From Drosophila miranda (Eukaryota > Arthropoda > Insecta > Diptera > Drosophilidae): a stretch of 64,000 bases of DNA. The notes beneath the pieces were generated by a model. It was not told where the DNA came from and ran no database searches. It worked only from the letters and a program-made list of their open reading frames with translations. Shown here piece after piece: positions 12,054 to 25,300 of the stretch. The translations under genes and the position numbers were made by a program. Each line of letters starts with the position of its first letter. Positions within the stretch are counted from its first letter, which is position 1. Location of the stretch: assembly GCF_003369915.1 (NCBI RefSeq), contig NC_046677.1, positions 18,742,913 to 18,806,912 on the forward strand. The letters are read 5' to 3'.

Positions 12054-13164
12054 AACGAGGGGGAACGTTGTGAGTTGCTGCGGACACCGCAACTCTACAG
12101 TTATACCCGATACTAAGTCAGTATGGCTCTCCTCCGGCAGACGCCGCTAATATTAAACGACACGACAAAGAGTGCGTGCGAGAGAGACAGAAAATCAGTC
12201 TGAGCGTGACGTCGGGCGCTGCGTAGCCACTGCAAATTGATTTGTTCCTTTTGGCTATAAAAATTATCTGATCTGATCCAGATTCAGCAATCTGATAGAT
12301 TTGGTCGCTATCTATGATTCTGCGTTTTTAGTTTTCTCGAATGTGCAATATTATGAATGCAACAGATTTTCGTCCTTTGTGGGGCGGAGGGGGGTGGGGC
12401 GAAATTTTGAGATATACGTTTTATAGTGAAATCTAACAGGAGTACGGATACTAAATTTGGTTACTGTAGTGTTAATAGTCTTTGAGATTTGTGAATATCC
12501 CCAGATTTTCGTCCTTTGCGGGGGCGGAAGGGGGTGTGGCGAAATTTTGAAACAAACTCGTCTCGGTCCGATATATTAGGAGTGTGGATACCAAATTTGG
12601 TTGCTCTAGCTTTTGTAGTCTCTGAGATCTAGGCGCTAATGTTTTACTCTAAGCAAAGCCGCCTATGCTACGTGTGTGTTAGAGAGAGACAGGGCGAGAA
12701 AAAATGAAATTGTTTCTTGGTGCTGGCTATAATAATGATACGATCCAATTCAGATTCCGCAGTCTTAAAGATATGGTCATTCTCTACTATTCTACGTTTT
12801 TGGTTTTCTCATATCTTTAAAATTGTGGATGCCACAGATTTTCGTCCTTTGTGGGGGCGGAAGTGGGCGGGGCGAAGTTTTGAAATATTTTTGTAGCAGT
12901 GACATATCACAGAAGTCTGGATCCAAAACATCGTTGCTCTAGCTCTTATAGTCTTTGAGCATTAGGCGATGAAGGGGACGGACAGACGGACGGACGGACG
13001 GACGGACGGACAGACAGACATATCTCAATCGACTCGGCTATTGATGCTGATCAAGAATATATATACTTTATGGGGTCGGAAACGATTCCTTCTGGACGTT
13101 ACACACATCCATTTTCACCACAAATCTAATATACCCCAATACTCATTTTGAGTATCGGGTATAA
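12054..13164 (+). mobile_element. DINE-1/INE-1-like element, copy 1 (full length)
   Basis: The element starts with AACGAGGGGGAACGTTGTG and a small hairpin (GAGTTGC...GCAACTC), followed by TTATACCCGATACT. It ends with GAGTATCGGGTATAA, an inverted copy of that motif. Inside are three to four degenerate blocks containing CAGATTTTCGTCCTTTG and GGGGCGGAAG, and a GACGGACGG microsatellite near 12978-13020. The 3' part (CAATCGACTCGGCTATTGATGCTGATC, reported here only by position about 13027-13053) matches the INE-1/DNAREP1 repeat as I remember it. These are non-autonomous Helitron-like (helentron) elements. This copy lies between Scar and piwi, ending about 30 bases from the piwi poly(A) signal. Confidence 0.75.
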
Positions 13165-13195
13165 ATACAATCGTAAATGGTAAGTGCTGAAATTT

Positions 13196-13201
13196 TTTAT
13201 T
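13196..13201 (-). terminator. poly(A) signal of piwi
   Basis: AATAAA on the minus strand, about 154 bases past the piwi stop and just before a DINE-1-like element. Confidence 0.45.
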
Positions 13202-13354
13202 GTAGGTTAATTTTAGATGAATGCAGTATGATGGCACACAAATATTCCCTCGAGGCTTTTTAAGTTTAAGTAACTTAATGTTGTTTAGCATACTTTGAAT
13301 TCATTTTCCACATTGGTTACAAATAAAACTTACATAATTGTAGTGAAGATAAAC

Positions 13355-16300
13355 TTATAGATAATAGAACTTTTTCTCAAGCGCATTCTGTGGAATGGCG
13401 TGCAAATGTGTACCGACGAGGGTAGCTAGTTTTTTAGCATACTGGCAAACAGCGGGTACACGTGTAGTTCCCGACCAGTTATAATAAAGATGACACATCT
13501 TATATGTGAGCTTTTGGATTTGGTCAGGGCTGAGACGTATGTTGCTATAGAGCACATTATAGCTCGTTGGCGAAACTGTTCCTTGGCGAGCAATCTGTGA
13601 CACCAAGTAGAAGTCGTACCTTTCGGGCAGAGTAACAATGTTATCTACTACAGTTCCAGGTGGGGGATTTCTTCCGTTTGTAAAAAATCGCGTGTTGGAA
13701 GATTTAGTGACCACAATGTATGCCAGCATCGGTGGACCACTATTAGCACGCTTATATTCAATATCAAGCTTTTCCACAATATCTTTCACTTCGTATTCAA
13801 ACAACTGCTTCAAAGATCCTGAGCTAACACCGTCACGATAGAATAGTATACGTGCTGGTAACTTTTGATGCTCTCGCTGATATTGTCTCAAGGCTTTGGC
13901 TATCATTGGCCAAAGGTTATTAGCCAGTACATCAAAGGCACTGCACTCTGAGACAGTGCTAAAGTAAGTTGAATTTTTCTGAAGATCCATGGAAGCAACT
14001 AAAGCACCATAAGCCTTACGGCGGTCACGAGTGCTTTTTGCGATATCAAAGCCAATGGTCATTAAACCAGAAAGTGGCAACTCAATCATCCATGGTGTAT
14101 ACCCCAATTTACAATTCAATTGAATTGCTATTTTTGTTGCAATACTCATTAGGCCTCGATTTTTCGAAGTTTTTATAGTCACAACTTGCGTAGGAACGGC
14201 TCTGTCAATACATCCTCTCTTTTTAATGGACGAATATCTGAAAAAAAAGAAATGTATTTCATTTTGCATTCCAAAGTTGGCCTATTTTGATTATCAAACC
14301 TTTCTACATTGTTATTGGGAACAAGGCACAAGATTAATTTTGGATCCATGTCCACACAATTATCCATTGCTCGGACATATGAGCCAGTGCGATCATCCTG
14401 AATTTTTATTCTAAATGAAAGAGCGTTATTATAAGAAAAATGTACATTTGCAGTTTTCAGCTTACACATGTGGACTTCTAATTTTGAGTCCCATACCAGA
14501 AGCTGCACGAAACAAACTGTCAAGCAAAGTTTTAAGGTCAAACGAATTACGCTCAGGTGCAATTACGGCCCACCGGTCGATACCCTCACTAGGAGTTGTT
14601 AGCAGTCGTTGGTCACGAAAGTATCTTGTCCAATCGGCACTTTCGCCAGAAGAACATCTGAATACAACTCATTTAGATATAAAAAAACATTTTTTTTAAT
14701 ATATACGACTCACTTTGATTTATTAAAGACAATTTTCTGCGGTGCAATTATACGACCTTGTACATTTGTAAGATTTTCATCGAGTTTCATGTTCCAGTCG
14801 TTAAGTACTTTCACACTATCTGCGGTATTTTGCAAACGGTTATTGAATCTACGCAAACGATCTATGCGGCGGTCAGGATTCATACGGGTGTGATCTGACA
14901 TTGCTCGCATCAATCTGTAATAAAAAAGTGACTGTCTTAAATCCTTAACAATATAACTAGATATTTAAGGCTTACTGAAAATTGGAGCGCATGGACTCAG
15001 TAAGTCCCGTAACTCGGCATAGCTCTGGAATAAGAACTACGAGTTCACTGGCATTGGTTTTCTGAGCCTTGTCCTTATTTTTTGAAATTAACAAGGGCTG
15101 ATTGTGGTCACGAATGCGTATGTTATATTTCTAAAACGGTTGATGTTTGTTATTTTGGATTTTGTATCATGGTTTTTTTTACTTACAGTCAGATAGTACT
15201 CGATAAAACTAACATCTTTGCCTTTGCAACTAAATGTGGACTTTGGCGATTGTGCAAAATCAACATCGTTGATGCGGTATGTTTTGTTATTATAATCTGT
15301 AAGAACAACCAAATCTAGAACATTCGAGCGAAACTCGTCTTGATGGCGTGAGGGGTTATTAGAACAACGTTTCAATATCTCATACACAGTTTCAGTGCGC
15401 ATCACTTTATGTGTAATTTCAGCACATAGCATTATATCTTTTTCGTGTTGTCTGATCGAAGTTTCATATCCTGGCCAGAGTTCCATTTGATGATCTCGGA
15501 TCGGTATCTACAAATATTATATGTTTTAGTTAAAAATAAACAAACATATTTTTACCGAACTTCTATACCTTTGCGTCGGGATCAAAAAGATTGCGCCCAA
15601 CTAACTCAAGCTTCAGACCCTTCATGGAGCGGCGCAAAATGAGATTTAGCACTTGCAAAAAGCGCGGTTCTGCGTTCGACACAATTCCAACACACTTTAT
15701 TGAGATTTTGTAGTCAGTTCCCATTTTTGATTGGCCACACAGCACAGTTGAATCCTTCTCCAATTTTTTGTTTGTGAACAATTGTTTTCCATCAAATACA
15801 TAGCCAGCTCCCAAAATATTAGCGTGATTTGACAATATGCCCATACGCACGCGTATATTCTCCAGCTCAGGCTCGAAATCCACATGGTAGTGAACTATAC
15901 GCCACTCTGGCTTGGTTTGTAATCGAAAGAAGTTTGATTGCAAACTAATAGGTTCTCCTTCTTTGCCTTGCTTAGATACGATATCAGCCGGACGGGTCCT
16001 CACAATATCATAGCGATCCAAGTGCTGCCGTTCCTGCACCGGACCACCTTCCCGTCTCGATGACACGAGAGATGGTTCGCGAGCGACCACAGCGCCACTT
16101 GATTGACCTGATGTGGAAGCTTCAGATTGTCCTTTGAAAACCTTTGCACGCTACATAAATTAAATTTCCAATATAAAAATGAGAAAAAATGCGATACACT
16201 CTATTTATAAAGATCAAGAATGTAGCCTATAGTATATTTTACGATTTCCCTACAGAAAGACAGACAGACCTTGAATCCTATATTGATGTTGGTCGGTGAG

Positions 16301-19300
16301 TAGACTGCAAGCGTGAACCTGTAATTTTATCATTTGACAAAAGCCGAAGAGGCGTAGATCTTGTGTCTCAGCAATATTACATAGTCTTAAAATGTTTAAT
16401 TATTTATTGAATAATTATTTATCCTCCGCAAAGGAGCTCGGTACTCCTCTTAAAGTACCGGAGGGACAAGCCAATCCCTCTGCACCAGCGCCTGGGAAAC
16501 CGGGTCCAAAGAAGACGGGGAAGGAGACTGAGTCGGTCCACCGTCTTCAGGCAGCAGCCGCAGCGAGGGGGGGCCCGAAAAGCCAATCGGGTCCTTCCAA
16601 GTCGGTTGGCTCCAAGGGCGAAGCGGATACCGGGGTGGCTGCCAAGCAGAGCGTAATCGCGGCTGGTAAGCGCACCGGGACCGAAGAACCCATGGGAGCC
16701 CCGGCGGGCAGCGTCTCTGCACCACGGGGAGGAAAGTCGTCGTACCAGGACAGGAGACGAGCGGCTTTCATCCTGTCCAACGAAGACCCGAACTTCAAGG
16801 CGTCAGCCGAAGGAAAGGAGCAGAGGCTGTGGGCCTGCTCAATCCTTCCACTGTTCCAGCCAGCCAAAGCCGGAAAGGGCGCAGCCAAGGCCCCCAACAA
16901 GCGGCAACTCTCAGCGGAGGACCCCGCAAATCAGCCAGGCCAAGCCCAGCAAGCCAAGCGGGTGAAGACCCACCTCACGAACCGGTCGTTCGCTGAGGTG
17001 GCGAGGGGCAAGACCCTGATCGGTGTCCTGGACAGGGGCGCCGAGGACGGCCATGTCCCTCGCGATAAGTGGCACCTGGTGGAGAACGAGCTCCAGGACC
17101 GGTTCCTACTGGAACTGGAGGAGAACGGCGGACCACCGCCAAAGTGTGAGGACGCAGGGTGGCATCAAGGCAAGGTGAAAGCCATCGCCTGCCAAGACGC
17201 TCGCTCTGCGGCCCTCTACATGAAGGCGGTGGCGGCCCTAAAAGAGGTCTATCCAGGGGCGAAACTGGAGGCCGTGAAGTGGGAAGATGTCCCTAGTCGC
17301 CCGAGAGCCAGAGCGTGGGTCTCGGCTAAGCCTGCAGAGCCTGAGAAGATCCTCAGGTTACTGCAGATCTGCAACCCCCACCTTCCTACAGCCGATTGGA
17401 AGGTGGCAAAGGTGGAGGATATCCAAGGGCAGAGGCGCCAGATTATCCTCGTCCTTAATGAGGAATCCATTGATCGCCTCGCAAAGTCGGACGGTGTAGT
17501 GGATTATGGCTACAAGAAGGTCACCATATCCACTTACAAGTCCGATCGCAAGGGCAGGCAAGCGGAGGTCGAGCCAGACCCGGAGCTGCCGGAGATCCCG
17601 AAAGAGGGGGCCTCGTGCGAGGAAGACAACCCGGCGTCGGATGCGGCGTCCATGATGTCGGACGACATCTTGGACGACTACGCGTTCGACGAGAGCGACC
17701 TAGCCAGAGGTCTCAGCCACATCGTTGTCGGGCAGGAGCCGGAGTCCCCTGACAGCGATCTAGAAGCAACAATGGTGGAGGCGAGCCTCAGGAATGTCGT
17801 TGGCGCTCCTGCAGATAAACCTCCACCATTGTAAGGCAGCATGCGCTGCTCTACTGCTCCACCTGGCCAAGGGTGGAGCCGACATAGTCCTCATTCAGGA
17901 GCCCTGGATCCTCGGAAACAGGGTCTCCGGTCTGGGGACTTCTGACTACAAGCTATATGTAGCTGAAACCGCAGGTAAAATTCGTACCTGCATTCTTGCA
18001 AAAAGAGAGTTGCACTTATTTTTGCTCCCAAATTTCAGCAATGAAGACCACACCGCAGTGAGCCTCGAAGGCCAGGAGCGCTCACTGAGGATCTGCTCCG
18101 CATACATGGGGCATGAACAACCAGACCCCCTCCACACGCGCCTCTCCGGGCTCTAATCGCAGACTGCTCGGCCAAGGACATCGGCCTAATTGTGGGGTGC
18201 GATGCCAATGCACATCACTGTCAGTGGGGAAGCACTGACACAAACGAAAGGGGTGAGTACCTTTTCAGTTACTTACTGACCACTCAGATGGTCTTATTAA
18301 ACCGGGGTAGTGATCCCACCTTTATCATTAAAAACCGCAAGGAGGTCCTGGACCTCACGCTTGCCTCTCATGAGATACAGCGTAACATTGTATCCTGGAG
18401 GGTCCTGGAAGAGCACTCCTTCTCGGACCACAGGTACGTGGAAACTGTCTTCTCCTTCTCAGTACCGAAGCCAGTCCAATTCCGGAACATCAGGCGGACA
18501 AACTGGACTCGGTACTCTGATTACCTCTGTCGTGTTCTCCCTGAGCCCCCATCTGAGGAGGAGTTCTCCACGGAGGCCACGACTCGTCTTCTTAAGATCT
18601 TTACCGACGCCTGCAATAAGGCGCTCGACAAAGCATGCCCCTCTGGCAAGAACAGAGGCCGGATGAAACCTGAATGGTGGAATCCGAAACTGGGTGAACT
18701 CCGGAAAGCCTCCCGGAGACTCTTCAATAAAGCTAAGGCTGAAAACGTTGAGCAAAACTGGGCCGAATACAAGGCCAGTCTGTCAACCTACAACAAAGAA
18801 CTTAGAAAAGCCAAACGCGCCTCCTGGCGTAAGTTCTGCAGCGAAATCGAGAGTAACTCAGAAGCCTCACGCTTGCGCAGAGTTCTCTCGAAGACAACAC
18901 CCACCCTGGGCTACTTCAAGAACACCGACCAGTCGTGGACTACGTCCAGCGAGGAGTCGCTAAATCTTCTCCTAAATACCCACTACCCTGGCTGCGATGA
19001 AAACAGACCCAACTACCTCGCGCCTCCTTCTGTCGCCTCAAATGCCCTCCTGAGACTGCTAAGCCAGGAGAACATTTCCTGGGCGATCAGAAGCTTTAAA
19101 CCCTACAAGTCCGCGGGGCCAGACGGCATTTTCCCTGCCCAACTGATTCACGCGGGACATAAAGCCACTAACTGGCTCAAAATAATTTACGAGGGAATCT
19201 TCTCCCACGGGTGCATTCCTGACACCTGGCTTCAGACCAAAGTCGTATTCATACCCAAGGCAGGCAAGCCCTCGCACACTGCCCCAAAAGATTTCAGACC

Positions 19301-22300
19301 CATAAGTCTATCGTCTTTTCTTCTAAAGGCGATGGAGCGGCTCCTGGGGCTGCATCTAACGGCGTGCATTCCGTCCAGTCTGATCTCAGACTCCCAGCAT
19401 GCCTATCGGAAGGGAAGATCCACCGAAACTGCCCTACACTCGATCACATCGATCATCGAAGCGTCCCTTAATTTTAAGGAGTACACCCTAGTAGCCTTCC
19501 TCGACATAGAAGGCGCCTTTAACAACATCCTTCCGACCGCCATCACGGGCGCACTGACGGATCTGGGCGTTGACTCCAGGACGGTGAGCCTGATCGATCA
19601 GATGCTACAATGCAGGACGGTTGAGGCATCACTGGGGACGTCAACGTGTACCAGATTTGTCAGCAGAGGCACACCGCAGGGCGGAGTCCTCTCGCCCCTC
19701 CTATGGAACGTGGCAGTGAACACACTGCTGCGGGAGATAGAGGGGGGTGGCTGCCGTGTGGTGGCGTACGCGGACGATGTTGCCATAGCATTCTCCGGAA
19801 AATTTCCGCAGACGTTGTGTGAGTGCATGACAAGTACTCTCACGAAAATGTCGAAATGGGCAGACAAATGCGGGTTAGGCGTCAACCCGTCTAAAACGGA
19901 ACTGGTGCTTTTCACTAGGAAGTACAAAGTTCCGGTACTGATTCCCCCAACGCTAGTCTTCAGCAACAACGCCAAGTATCTTGGCCTAATCCTCGATAGA
20001 AAGCTCGATTGGAAATTGAGCATAGAGGATAGAGTAAAGAAGGCCACAGTGGCCCTCTATACTTGCAGGAAAGCCATCGGACTAAAATGGGGAATGACCC
20101 CCTATATAGTTCGGTGGCTCTACACCGCCATCATACGACCAATCATGCTCTATGGATTGGTGGTATGGTGGCCAGCCTTGGACAGAAGGACATGCCTCAA
20201 TAAACTCAGCAGATTTCAACGCATGGCAGAGCTATGCATAACTGGCGGGCTACGCACTACTCCAGGGGAAGCCCTGGATACTGTGCTGGACCTCCTCCCT
20301 GTGGATCTCATGGGAAAGAAGGTGGCAACACTTTCCGCCCTCAGAATGAGAGAAGCCAGACTGTGGAAAGCATCCGCGGTTGGGCACTCGGGAATCCTGA
20401 TGAGACTACCGCAATTACCAGAGAGGACAGATTACTGTATCCCCAGTGATCACCTCTCGACGCCCTTCCAGGTATCAATCCCATCTAGGGAGGACTGGGA
20501 GATGGGCGAACCAGGACCTGCAAATGCGGTCCACTTCTACACTGATGGCTCAAAGCTAGACGGCCGCGTGGGAGGCGGAGTCTACTGCAGCGAGCTGAAC
20601 ATCCGTCATTGCTTCAGGCTCCCGGATCACTGTAGTGTGTTCCAAGCGGAGGTTGAAGCCATCAAGGAGGCCATTTCGATCGTCTCCAAACTACTTCTAG
20701 ATACGCACTTAGTGTGCGTCTTCTCGGACAGCCAAGCAGCTATCAAAGCTCTACGCTCAATATCGTCGAACTCAGCGACCGTAAATGACTGCCGCAGGTC
20801 TCTGCACGAGATCGCAGAGCAGTTAGATCTCTTCCTTATATGGGTCCCCAGCCACAGGGACATCGAGGGGAATGACGCCGCCGACGAGCTAGCCAGGCAG
20901 GGTTCTACGATTCCTCTCCTATCGGAGAGGGAGCAAGTAGCGATGCCTTTGGCTACGTGCAGGCTCCTAACGCACGAATTGTTCGAGCAAAATGCCAATA
21001 GGAGATGGCAGCAAACCGTTTCCTGTAAAGTCTCAAGATTGATATGGCCATATCGATCGAAGAAGCGCTCAGCAGAGCTGTATAAACTCAGCAGAGCACA
21101 GTGCTCTGCAGTTACTAGAGCCATTACGGGACACTGGCAGATCGGCACTCACGCCTCTAGACTGTCAATCCCTCATAACGACTTCTGCAGGAGTTGTCGC
21201 GACGAGGAGGAGGAGGAATCGGTCCCCCACTTCTTCTGCCACTGCCCAGCCCTTGGAAATCGTCGTCTTCGTATTCTCGGGGCCGCTTTCCTCACGGACA
21301 TTTCGGACCTGTCCGTAATCGAACCAGGGACCTTGTCCAAATACATCCAAGCCACCGGATGGGACTGCCCTTAACCTGCAGTAGTATGCTCTCACGGTTC
21401 GGGCAACGCGAAGGGGCACATGCCCATGCGGCAACACAACGGACCTTTTATAGGTCCAAGTGAGCTTGGGGGCGGGAGGCTCTTATCCCCCCCCTCCCGG
21501 CTACCGCCTTAACCTAACCTAACCTATTGAACGGTAAGTTTGTGTGCGTAGACAACAGGCACTAAGTCTTTAGTTTTCTTGATTGCAGCTTCATTCTTCT
21601 TTAGGTGTAGCGACAGCAGCAAAACTCTTTCCATTGCCCACGATATAGACCGTGCCGACTACTGGTCTGGTGCCTTGTCCGACAGCGTCCTACCAACTAC
21701 AATATAACTACAGTCGAACTCTATCTCCCTAGAACGAATTTATAGTTTTCAATAATTTTGAGTGTGGTTTGTGGTTGATGTAGAGGTAGAGGTGGGAATG
21801 ATAGCAAGCAAAATGTCAAAGCGTATGAGAGAGAAGGCAAATGAATTCACTGAGGCACTGGGACTCTTAGAGTTTGAGCAAAGACTATACAATACCAAGA
21901 TGTTGCAGGAGCGACCAAAAAGCTGTTCTATGGCGGGTCCTAACATTAGGACCCAAACGGCACGAGGGAGCGCGCGGGGTTTCAATTCCCTTTTCGCCTG
22001 TACTTCGTCTCTACCGCGACCCCGCTGCCCATCGGTTTCGTCTGTTCGGCAATGCCTTCACCAGCAACGAAATAATTCTGGACTCTCGAGCCTCAGCACC
22101 GTCGAAGCGGTGGTCGCGGATCGCCGATGTCTTTGGAGCGGCACAGTGGGACCTTTGACCGTCTCAGCTTGCTAAATTAGTTAGTGAATATGAGTTCAAT
22201 AAATATTTGCACACTGAAAAAATGTTAAACTTTGAGTGCTTATATCTCCTAAACTAAAACTATCTTGAAAATTCGATTGGAAAATTCTGTATTAGATGCG

Positions 22301-25300
22301 TACATTAAATTTATCTATGACATGCTTTCACACCGACTCGACGCTGACCGAGGCATTGACGAAGCCGAGTAGCATTTCGGAGGCGAAGGTAGCGTAAATA
22401 GAATTGAAGTACTAGCCCCGCGCGCCCGTACCATGAAGCGTCAAACGAAAATTTAAAAAGCATTTGTTCCTCATGCAACATCTTGGTATTGTATAGTCTT
22501 TGGTTTGAGGCAAGTGCAGGATGGTTTGATAAATTAAAAAAAAATTTATATATTTGCTCCCCTTAACAGCCTTTAGGTTTTTGTTGACGCAAATAAAAAT
22601 AATGACGACGTTTCCGCTTGTGTTTTTAAAGTGTACTCTCTCTTTTGCTTTTTGCGACTGGTTATATGTTACAGACGTTCGAAAATTGGCAATGCAAATG
22701 AACCATTTCTTTTGCCGATTTTGGTATCTCAAATGTCGAATAGACATAATATATGGAGTCTTAGTATATGGATCTCATTTCTTAGGTTTATTTCTCAACT
22801 TTGACTTGACATAACAACGAGGGGGAACGTTGTGAGTTGCTGCGGACACCGCAACTCTACGGTTATACCCGATACTAAGTCAGTATGGCTCTCCTCCGGC
22901 AGACGCCGCTAATATTAAACGACACGACAAAGAGTGCGTGCGAGAGAGACAGAAAATCAGTCTGAGCGTGACGTCGGGCGCTGCGTAGCCACTGCAAATT
23001 GATTTGTTCCTATTCGCTATAAAAATGATCTGATCTGATCCAGATTCAGCAATCTGATAGATATGGTCATTATCTATGATTCTGCGTTTTTAGTTTTCTC
23101 GAATAAGCAATATTGTGGATGCAACAGATTTTCGTCCTTTGTGTGGGCGGAAGGGGGTGTGGCGAAATTTTGAGATACACGTTTTATAGTAAGATCTAAC
23201 AGGAGTACGGATACTAAATTTGGTTACTGTAGTGTTAATAGTCTTTGAGATTTGTGAATATCCCCAGATTTTCGTCCTTTGCGGGGGCGGAAGGGGGTGT
23301 GGCGAAATTTTGAAACAAACTCGTCTCGGTCCGATATATTAGGAGTGTGGATACCAAATTTGGTTGCTCTAGCTTTTGTAGTCTCTGAGATCTAGGCGCT
23401 AATGTTTTACTCTAAGCAAAGCCGCCTATGCTACGTGTGTGTTAGAGAGAGACAGGGCGAGAAAAAATGAAATTGTTTTCTTGATGCTGGCTATAATAAT
23501 GATACGATCCAATTCAGATTCCGCAGTCTTTAAGACATGGTCATTCTCTACTATTCTACGTTTTCTCATATCTTTAAAATTGTGGATGCCACAGATTTTC
23601 GTCCTTTGTGGGGGCGGAAGTGGGCGGGGCGAAGTTTTGAAATATTTTTGTAGCAGTGACATATCACAGAAGTCTGGATCCAAAACATCGTTGCTCTAGC
23701 TCTTATAGTCTTTGAGCACTAGGCGCTGAAGGGAACGGACAGACGGACAGACGGACGGACGGACAGACAGACAGGGCTCAATCGACTCGGCTATTGATGC
23801 TGATCAAGAATATATATACTTTATGAGGTCGGAAACGATTCCTTCTGGACGTTACACACATCCACTTTTACCACAAATCTAATATACCCCAATACTCATT
23901 TTGAGTATCGGGTATAAAAAGAAACTTAGCTAAATATATTATATTATTATATATATATTAAATATTCAGATTTCCGGCAAATATATACTTATGAAACTAA
24001 ATATCTGAGTTATAAGTTGCTGCGGAGACGGCAACTCTACATTTATACCCGATACTTAGTCAGTATGGCTCCCCTCCGGCAGACGCCGCTAATATTAAAC
24101 GACACGATAAAGAGTGCGTGCGAGAGAGACAGAAAATCAGTCTGAGCGTGACGTCAGGCGCTGCGTAGCCACTGCAGATTGGCTTCCTTATGGCTATTCA
24201 AATAATCCGATCTGATCCAGATTCAGCAACCTGATTATGTTCATTCTCTATGATTGTGCGTTTTTAGCATAGCTCGCAAACGACGGTCAACACTTTTTCC
24301 CTTTGCTGTCTCGTCACTGACAAAACCGAAAAAGACCACGAAGACACGGTCTCTCACTGAGCAGAACACTTTTTGTCTCTTCGCTTGTGTTATGTGTTTC
24401 GGGTTTTCGGGTGAGCCCGACACACGATCGTGTCTCACAATAACAACTTAGAGAGACACTTGGTCAAGCGCTCACAGCAAAAGTGTCTTTAGATGAGCAG
24501 AACCAAAAAAGTTTCTGAGTAAAGTGTTTTTAGTTTTTTTCGTGTATATGTTTATTTATTCATGTTTTCCGCATCTTTTAGGCTATTGTATTGTAATATG
24601 TATATTTATTTTCAAAATTGGCAAACGAACATTTTCGTTTTGCTTTTCACGATTCATTTTAAGCTCCAATATTCAAACCGTATAGAATTCACAAAAATTG
24701 ATCGTTGCCATAAGCATCACACGTACAAGCACGCATACATACGCAAAAGACACTTTGTTCGTTCACTCGCGACAAGATGCTCAGTGAAAAACAGGAACAA
24801 AAGAGAAGTGAAGAAATCGGTCTTTGCTTGAGAAAAGAGCGAGTTGAGCAAAAACAGATTTGATCGGGTCTTTTCAGTCCATTTTCTCAATGTGTCCGTC
24901 AATGAGAGGTTTTTATCAGACACGCTATGGTTTTTAGTTTTCTCGAATCTGCAATATTGTGGATGCAACAGATTTTCGTCCTTTGTGGCGGCGGAAGGGC
25001 GTGGGGCGAAATTTTGAGACCAAACGATCAAGGTCCGATATCACAAGCGTGTGGATACCAAATTTGTTTGCTCTGGCTCTTATAGGTTCTGACATCTTTG
25101 AACTCATATTTTGCAATTGGCAAAACCGACCATGAAACCTGTGTGTTAGAGAGAGACAGAGCGAGAAAGAATGAAATTGTTTCTTGATTCTGGCTATAAT
25201 AATTATACGATCTGGTTCAGATTTTACACTCTAAAAGATATAGTCATCCTCTACGATTCTGCGTTTTCAGTTTTCTCGTATCTTTGAATCTGTGGATGCC

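Noticed and set aside
12978..13020. GACGGACGG tandem run as a possible CRISPR or satellite array
   Set aside because: It is the microsatellite that is part of every DINE-1 copy here, variable in length.
18310..18963. Several 80-120 codon frames on both strands inside the LINE
   Set aside because: Out-of-frame shadows of ORF2; the real frame carries the endonuclease and RT motifs.
21511..21524. TAACCTAACC run as telomere-like repeat
   Set aside because: It is the 3' tail of the LINE, and Drosophila telomeres do not use this repeat.
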